This document shows positions 59,303 to 64,000 of a stretch of 64,000 nucleotides of DNA, one piece after another. The position numbers were made by a program, and so were the translations under genes. A model generated the notes under the pieces. That model was not told the DNA's origin, made no database searches, and saw only the letters and a list, made by a program, of their open reading frames with translations. Each line of letters starts with the position of its first letter. Position 1 is the first letter of the stretch. The stretch lies in assembly GCF_020708045.1 (NCBI RefSeq), contig NZ_JAJFES010000009.1:1-64000 (forward strand), given 5' to 3'. The stretch is from Massilia sp. IC2-278. GTDB lineage: Bacteria > Pseudomonadota > Gammaproteobacteria > Burkholderiales > Burkholderiaceae_D.

Positions 59303-60118
59303 TCAGCCCGGCGCAGTCCCCTCGACCATCGCGCGTACGTCGCGCAGGTAGCGCAGTCCGGGCAAGGCCCGGCTGCCATACCAGGACATCATTTCCCCAT
59401 CGACCAGGAACACAGGGATGCCGAGCTGCTTCTCGAGCGCGTCCGCGTGCGCCTGCGTGAAGCGGTAGGGTTCGGTCGACAATAGCACCGCGTCCAGCTG
59501 GCCGACCAGTTCGCTCGACCAGGCAAAGCGCGGATAACGTGCCTCGCCCAACGCCGGCACGCGCCAGCCCAGCTCGCCCAGCATGCGCGCAATATACGTG
59601 TCGCTGGAAATACTCATCCACGGGTCTTGCCAGATGCAATACAGCACCGTGCGCGTGGGCCCTGTGCCCTGCGCGCGCAGCGCCGCGTACTCGGCCTCGA
59701 AGGCCGCGCACCAGGCCTCGGCCCGCTCGGCGGCGCCGAAGATGCCGCCCAGCAGGCGCGCCAGCCCCAGGTTGTCGCGCGGCGCCACCGGGTGGGTGAC
59801 GACGATGTGCGGCACGAATGCGGCCAGCGCCTCGACGGTCGGCTTTTCGTTTTCGTCGATGTTCACCACCAGGTGGGTCGGCGCCAGCTTGCGGATCTTT
59901 TCGATGTTGATGTCCTTGGTGCCGCCGATCTTCGGGATCGTCTTGACCACCTCGGCCGGATGGATGCAGAAGCCGGTGCGGCCGACCACCTGCCCGGCCA
60001 GGCCCAGGTCGCACAGCAGTTCGGTGATCGAGGGGACCAGCGACACGATGCGCGCAGCGGGCGCCGGCTGGTGCTGGACGCCGAGGGCGTCGACAAGATG
60101 ATGGTCTGGTGAAGTCAT
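59303..60118 (-). CDS. BtuF-like cobalamin/metal-binding protein without signal peptide
   Basis: 271 residues of the helical-backbone metal receptor fold. Landmarks are IVSLVPSITELLCDLGLA near residues 23-40, RTGFCIHP near 46-53, APTHLVVNIDENEKP near 78-92, and LYCIWQDPWMS near 158-168. This group binds cobalamin in BtuF. No signal peptide is present at the start chosen (ATG at 60118) or in the upstream extension, so it is likely cytoplasmic or uses another route. No ABC transporter partner is linked. It is divergent from the diguanylate cyclase. Confidence 0.78.
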   Translation of the reverse strand: MTSPDHHLVDALGVQHQPAPAARIVSLVPSITELLCDLGLAGQVVGRTGFCIHPAEVVKTIPKIGGTKDINIEKIRKLAPTHLVVNIDENEKPTVEALAAFVPHIVVTHPVAPRDNLGLARLLGGIFGAAERAEAWCAAFEAEYAALRAQGTGPTRTVLYCIWQDPWMSISSDTYIARMLGELGWRVPALGEARYPRFAWSSELVGQLDAVLLSTEPYRFTQAHADALEKQLGIPVFLVDGEMMSWYGSRALPGLRYLRDVRAMVEGTAPG

Positions 60119-60230
60119 GGCCGCTATTGGAACACCGATGTTTCCGAAACACCAGCCGATCCGATTCGCATGATGGTTTATCATGCAACTTATGGTTTAC
60201 ACTGCGCCAGCAACCACGCGGAGAAAAGTC

Positions 60231-61196
60231 TTGAAACACATCGGTAAGTTTGGCCAGTCGGGGCACAAAATCGACGACCTGCAATTGTTCCGCGGGGCCG
60301 ACATGGCCGCGGCGGCGCGCGCCATCGCCGAGTGCGACGTGGTGCGGGTCACCGAAGGCGAACTCATCGAAGACACGGTCCGCGCCCGCCTGTACATCGT
60401 GCTCGCCGGCATGCTCGAAGTCGAGACCGACGGCCACGCCGGCGCCTCGGACGGCAACGTGAACCGCATCCTGCCCGGCGAAAGCGTGGGCGAGCAATCG
60501 GTACTGGACGACGCCGTGAACCTGGACGCCGTGCGCGCGGTGGAAGACACCCTTCTTCTCGTGATCGAATCCGAACTCGCCTGGGAACTCATCGACCACT
60601 CGAACGCCGTGGCGCGCAACCTGCTGCGTTTGCTGTCCTTCCGCATCCGCGCCACCAACGCCATGCTGCGCCGGCGCCAGAAGCTGGGCGAGTTCTACCG
60701 CCAGCTCTCGCTGAACGACACCCTTACCGGGCTGTACAACCGCACCTGGCTGGCCGACATGCTGCCGAAACTGGTGGGCCGCGCGCGTGCCCAGGGCAGC
60801 CCGCTGGCCCTGCTCATGGTTGACCTCGACAACTTCAAGAAGTTCAACGATACCCATGGCCACCTGGTCGGCGACGCCGCCCTGTGCGCCGCGGCGAACG
60901 TGATCCGCGACGGCCTGCGGCCCTCTGACTTCGCCGTGCGCTATGGCGGCGAAGAACTGATGGCGGTGCTGCCCGACACCAATGCCGAGATGGCGCACAT
61001 GGTGGCGAACCGCCTGTGCCAGAAGATGCGCGAGACCGTGCTCTTCCCCGACATGCGCGTGCCGATGCCGCACCTGACCGCCTGCTTCGGCGTGGCCGTG
61101 CTCGACCCGAGCGCCGACGAAACCGCCCTCATCGACGCCGCCGACGCCGCCCTGTACCGGGCCAAGGAAGCGGGCCGCAACTGCGTGAGCCTGTAA
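60231..61196 (+). CDS. Diguanylate cyclase with N-terminal cyclic nucleotide-binding domain
   Basis: About 321 residues. The N-terminal part is a cNMP-binding fold (LYIVLAGMLEVE near 51-62, NRILPGESVGEQSVLDD near 76-92). The C-terminal GGDEF domain has the active-site variant YGGEEL near 245-250, preceded by an RPSD inhibitory site five residues upstream, and DTLTGLYNR near 164-172. It should make c-di-GMP under feedback inhibition and respond to a bound nucleotide. The start is TTG 60231 after GGAG; ATG 60183 is an alternative adding 16 residues. Confidence 0.88.
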   Translation: MKHIGKFGQSGHKIDDLQLFRGADMAAAARAIAECDVVRVTEGELIEDTVRARLYIVLAGMLEVETDGHAGASDGNVNRILPGESVGEQSVLDDAVNLDAVRAVEDTLLLVIESELAWELIDHSNAVARNLLRLLSFRIRATNAMLRRRQKLGEFYRQLSLNDTLTGLYNRTWLADMLPKLVGRARAQGSPLALLMVDLDNFKKFNDTHGHLVGDAALCAAANVIRDGLRPSDFAVRYGGEELMAVLPDTNAEMAHMVANRLCQKMRETVLFPDMRVPMPHLTACFGVAVLDPSADETALIDAADAALYRAKEAGRNCVSL

Positions 61197-61295
61197 GCGC
61201 CCGGACCCTGGCAGGTTGACGGAACAGGGCGCGCGCCCGACAATTCCGTGCCACGCTGGCGGACTACTCCACCAGCGTCTTAATCACGGACTTCG

Positions 61296-62744
61296 ATGAG
61301 CAACCACACCTTCCTCTGGCACGACTACGAAACCTTCGGCGCCCAGCCGCGCCGCGACCGTCCGGCCCAGTTCGCCGCGATCCGCACCGATGCCGAGCTC
61401 AACGAGATCGGCGATCCGGTCATGCTGTACTGCCAGCCGGCCAACGACTACCTGCCCGACCCGCAGTCCTGCCTGATCACCGGCATCACGCCCCAGCAAT
61501 GCCTGGAACTGGGCGTGCCCGAGCACGAGTTCGCACGCCAGGTCGAGGCGGCGTTTGCCGAGCCCGGCACGGTCGGCGTCGGCTACAACACCATCCGCTT
61601 CGACGACGAGGTCACGCGCTTCCTGTTCTGGCGCAATCTGATCGATCCGTATGCGCGCGAGTGGAAGAACGGCTGCGGCCGCTGGGACCTGCTCGACGTG
61701 GTGCGCATGACCTATGCCCTGCGTCCGGACGGCATCGAGTGGCCGCGCCACGAGGATGGACGCCCGAGCTTCCGGCTGGAGCACCTGACGGCCGCCAACG
61801 GCCTGGCCCACGAGTCGGCGCACGATGCGCTGTCCGACGTGCGCGCCACCATCGCCCTGGCCCGCCTGATCCGCAGCAGGCAGCCGAAACTGTTCGACTT
61901 TTGCCTGGAACTGCGGCGCAAGGACCGGGTCGCCGCCGAGATGGGATTGCACCTGGAACCGGCGCTGCGCCAGCCCTTCCTCCACGTGTCGGGCATGTTC
62001 CCGGTGGAACAGGGTTGCCTGGGCCTGGTGTGGCCGCTGGCCCAGCATCCGTCGAACAAGAACGAGATTTTAGTTTGGGATTGCCGCCACGATCCGTCGG
62101 AACTGTTCGGGCTGGACGTGGACACGATTCGCCAGCGCATGTTCACGCGCAGCAGCGACTTGCCCGAGGGCGTGACGCGCCTGCCGATCAAGAGCGTGCA
62201 CCTGAACAAGTCGCCGATGCTGGTCGGGAATTTGAAGACCCTGAGCCCGGCGATGGCCGAGCGCTGGGGCATCGACGTGGCCCGGCACCGCGCGCATGCC
62301 CAGCTGGCGGCGCAGGGGCCGGACATGGCGGCGGTGTGGGCGCAGGTGTTCAAGAAACCTGCCGCCGTCGACGAGACCGATGTCGATGAGGATTTGTATG
62401 GCGGCTTCATCGGCAACAACGACCGGCGCAAGCTCGATTCCATGCGCGGCGAAACGCCGGCCCGGCTGGCAAGCATGCAGGCGGCGTTCGAGGACGAGCG
62501 TCTGGTCGAGCTGCTGTTCCGCTATCGTGCACGCAATTTCCCGGAGACCTTGAACGAGGTGGAAATGGCGCGCTGGGAAGAGCACCGCGCGGCGCGCCTG
62601 TTCGATGGGGCGGGGAATGCGCGGACGGTGGACCAGTTGTTCGGGGAGATCGATGCGCTGTCGGAGACGGCGGATGAGCGGGCGCAGGAGGTTCTGGGGG
62701 CGTTGTACGATTACGTGGAGATGATTGCGCCGGAGCGGTATTGA
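61296..62744 (+). CDS. sbcB: Exodeoxyribonuclease I
   Basis: A 482-residue 3'-5' single-strand DNA exonuclease of the DEDD type. The first motif is WHDYETFG near residues 8-15 (D10, E12), the second GYNTIRFDDEV near 95-105, the third HDALSDVRATIALA near 180-193. The remainder is the SH3-like and helical extension. Length is normal (about 475). It works with mismatch repair and RecA-independent end trimming. Confidence 0.95.
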   Translation: MSNHTFLWHDYETFGAQPRRDRPAQFAAIRTDAELNEIGDPVMLYCQPANDYLPDPQSCLITGITPQQCLELGVPEHEFARQVEAAFAEPGTVGVGYNTIRFDDEVTRFLFWRNLIDPYAREWKNGCGRWDLLDVVRMTYALRPDGIEWPRHEDGRPSFRLEHLTAANGLAHESAHDALSDVRATIALARLIRSRQPKLFDFCLELRRKDRVAAEMGLHLEPALRQPFLHVSGMFPVEQGCLGLVWPLAQHPSNKNEILVWDCRHDPSELFGLDVDTIRQRMFTRSSDLPEGVTRLPIKSVHLNKSPMLVGNLKTLSPAMAERWGIDVARHRAHAQLAAQGPDMAAVWAQVFKKPAAVDETDVDEDLYGGFIGNNDRRKLDSMRGETPARLASMQAAFEDERLVELLFRYRARNFPETLNEVEMARWEEHRAARLFDGAGNARTVDQLFGEIDALSETADERAQEVLGALYDYVEMIAPERY

Positions 62745-63341
62745 AGTTGGCATAGCTAGTGTATTGGAGCTATTGCCTGAGCCCTCAGTGTTGGACTGAA
62801 TCCGCGTGGACTGTGGAGCCTTGTGCGGCCCGGCCCACTTTACCGTGGGCGTCTCTTGCGAGATCAGACCAACTCCGATCTACTCATGGAGTGTGCCGGA
62901 GAATCCAGCTGAAAAGCCTGGAAAGTCTACGAATAAGCGAAAGTAACTAGCATGGGAGAGCACGGTATCCAGTAGCCGGTGACGAAAGCAGACATCACGG
63001 CGTTGGTCTCCAGGAGAGGTTAACATTCCCATGTTAAACGACGTAATGCAGTGAAGACATCGACCAGAATCACAATCGATGCTTCAGGCTCGCATTTCAG
63101 ACAAAGGGCCGGCCTTAAAGTACCATGCCCAGAAGATCCTGTGGGTAATATTGGCATGTAAATAGCTGAATGCCTATTTAGCTTAATAAACTTTAAAACT
63201 ATACAATTTCCCTCTTAGAGCCCTATCTTCAGCAAAGCAGATCTTTGCATAGGCTGCTGTAAATCCAAACTAGATTTGATTTTACAACCAAAAAATAAGT
63301 ATCATATCAACTCGCATTCCATTTCTTAATTGGAACAGAGC
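62745..63341. other. 597-nt intergenic region, G+C drop and possible RNA element remnant
   Basis: No protein gene is supported. The left half is structured: GTGCGGCCCGGCCCACTTTACCGTGGGC from 62823 (CCCAC/GTGGG stem), then GCGAAAGTAAC at 62937 and several GA-rich loops. The start with GTGCG and the GAAA tetraloops recall the 5' end of a bacterial group II intron, but neither the reverse transcriptase nor the domain V sequence is present. The right half (63130-63330) is AT-rich and likely carries the promoter of the downstream regulator. Confidence 0.35.
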
Positions 63342-64000
63342 ATGATAGGCCTACTTGTTGCTGAGCGAAATGCAGTGTTGCGACTTGGAATTCAATCGTC
63401 TGTCGCTTCGCACAGGGACATTACTATAGTGATGGAAATATTTGAACAGGCTCAGCTTTTGTCAGGCCTGTCGTACTTGAAGTTTGATGTTGCCTTGGTT
63501 GAGCTAACCTTTTTCAGAAGCATCACAAGCGAACAATTAGATAAGCTCCGAGAACTGAAACCTGGCTTACGTTTACTGGTGCACTCGTATAGCAATGATC
63601 TTTCTACCGCTATAGAAGTCTTCAAGTGTGGGGCATTGGGCTACTTGGCAAGACAGTGTACAGCGGCCGAGCTTCGTCACGCGATAGAAACGATTTATTC
63701 AGGCAAGCCACACCTAAATGCGTTGATCCGAGATGCATTAGCAGAACATATTTTTAAACCAAGCAACATTTCCAATCTATTACTTAGTCGTAGAGAATTT
63801 CAAGTTTTTAGAATGTTGGCAATCGGCATTAGTGAAGTAGGAATTGCTGCACAATTAAACTTAAGCATCAAAACAGTAAGCACCTACAAAACACGTTTAC
63901 TTGCAAAAATTGGTCTCTCTACTTTAAGCGATCTTGTACAATACGCCATATTTCATAAACTGATAAGCCCATACAAAGACTGGGCCGGCGACCATGGCTC
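63342..64000 (+). CDS. LuxR/NarL-type response regulator with degenerate receiver (runs off the window)
   Basis: At least 219 residues, still open at the right edge. Residues 1-130 are a receiver-like domain (MIGLLVAERNAVLRLGIQSS), with a Glu (E54, in DVALVELTFF) where the phosphoacceptor Asp is expected. The GYLAR segment has Ala-Arg where GYLxK has its Lys. The HTH covers LLSRREFQVFRMLAIG to KIGLSTLSDLVQYA (about residues 146-205). Loss of Asp suggests a phosphorylation-independent regulator, with Glu possibly mimicking the active state. Low G+C compared with the rest of the window suggests transfer. GGAAC precedes the ATG. Confidence 0.78.
   Translation, partial: MIGLLVAERNAVLRLGIQSSVASHRDITIVMEIFEQAQLLSGLSYLKFDVALVELTFFRSITSEQLDKLRELKPGLRLLVHSYSNDLSTAIEVFKCGALGYLARQCTAAELRHAIETIYSGKPHLNALIRDALAEHIFKPSNISNLLLSRREFQVFRMLAIGISEVGIAAQLNLSIKTVSTYKTRLLAKIGLSTLSDLVQYAIFHKLISPYKDWAGDHG

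Overview
The window looks like chromosomal DNA of a high-GC betaproteobacterium, most likely of the Massilia/Telluria group (Oxalobacteraceae). The grounds are the overall gene repertoire (rpsP-rimM-trmD-rplS order, a DUF3579 protein, a CDP-6-deoxy-glucoseen-reductase-type flavoprotein, an EtfAB/acyl-CoA dehydrogenase block) and strong G/C codon bias. This is an inference from families and composition, not a database match. Genes are densely packed on both strands, often with ATGA or GTGA overlaps.

Layout. 0.3-4.9 kb: an N-acetylglucosamine catabolic operon (kinase, nagA, SIS-type deaminase, GH3 hexosaminidase) behind a near-consensus sigma70 promoter and four phased ATACC repeats. 5-9.2 kb: TPR, flavodoxin-like, GNAT and SDR proteins. 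9.2-15 kb: M16 protease, CBS protein, DUF3579, CobD/CbiB-like membrane protein, Nudix hydrolase. 15-17.3 kb: the rpsP-rimM-trmD-rplS operon. 17.5-24.3 kb: TM2 protein, a lipoprotein, acyl-CoA dehydrogenase, etfA, etfB, a TusA-like protein and a DUF4892/OmpA protein. 24.4-32 kb: alaS, ugpQ, DUF1294, a DUF3597 fusion, a zinc-ribbon membrane protein and trpS. 32.2-37.8 kb: a GH1-RmlD fusion, a CPA2 antiporter and a CoA transferase. 38.2-45 kb: a type VI secretion vgrG followed by a lower-GC cargo block of exported unknown proteins. 45.2-51.1 kb: an MFS transporter, a J-domain protein with three uncharacterised acidic partners, and glnS. 51.3-55.3 kb: an orphan CHASE histidine kinase, a 350-residue protein ending in 13 copies of AWCGRAP, a small HTH protein and a 67-residue protein. 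55.3-62.7 kb: an SDR, a flavoprotein reductase, an MFS exporter, an HPF-like protein, a metal/cobalamin receptor, a diguanylate cyclase and exonuclease I. 62.8-64 kb: an AT-rich segment with a truncated-by-window LuxR-type regulator whose receiver lacks the phosphoacceptor aspartate.

The strongest candidate for something undescribed is the 53.35-54.40 kb gene: a GRDP-like N-terminal domain joined to 13 almost perfect AWCGRAP heptads at a 17-residue period, one Cys and one Trp per unit. It resembles a multi-core precursor peptide or a repeat-type Cys scaffold, but no maturase is visible nearby. Second is the vgrG cargo block. A family of GTGGGCAC/GTGCCCAC palindromes punctuates the intergenic regions throughout.
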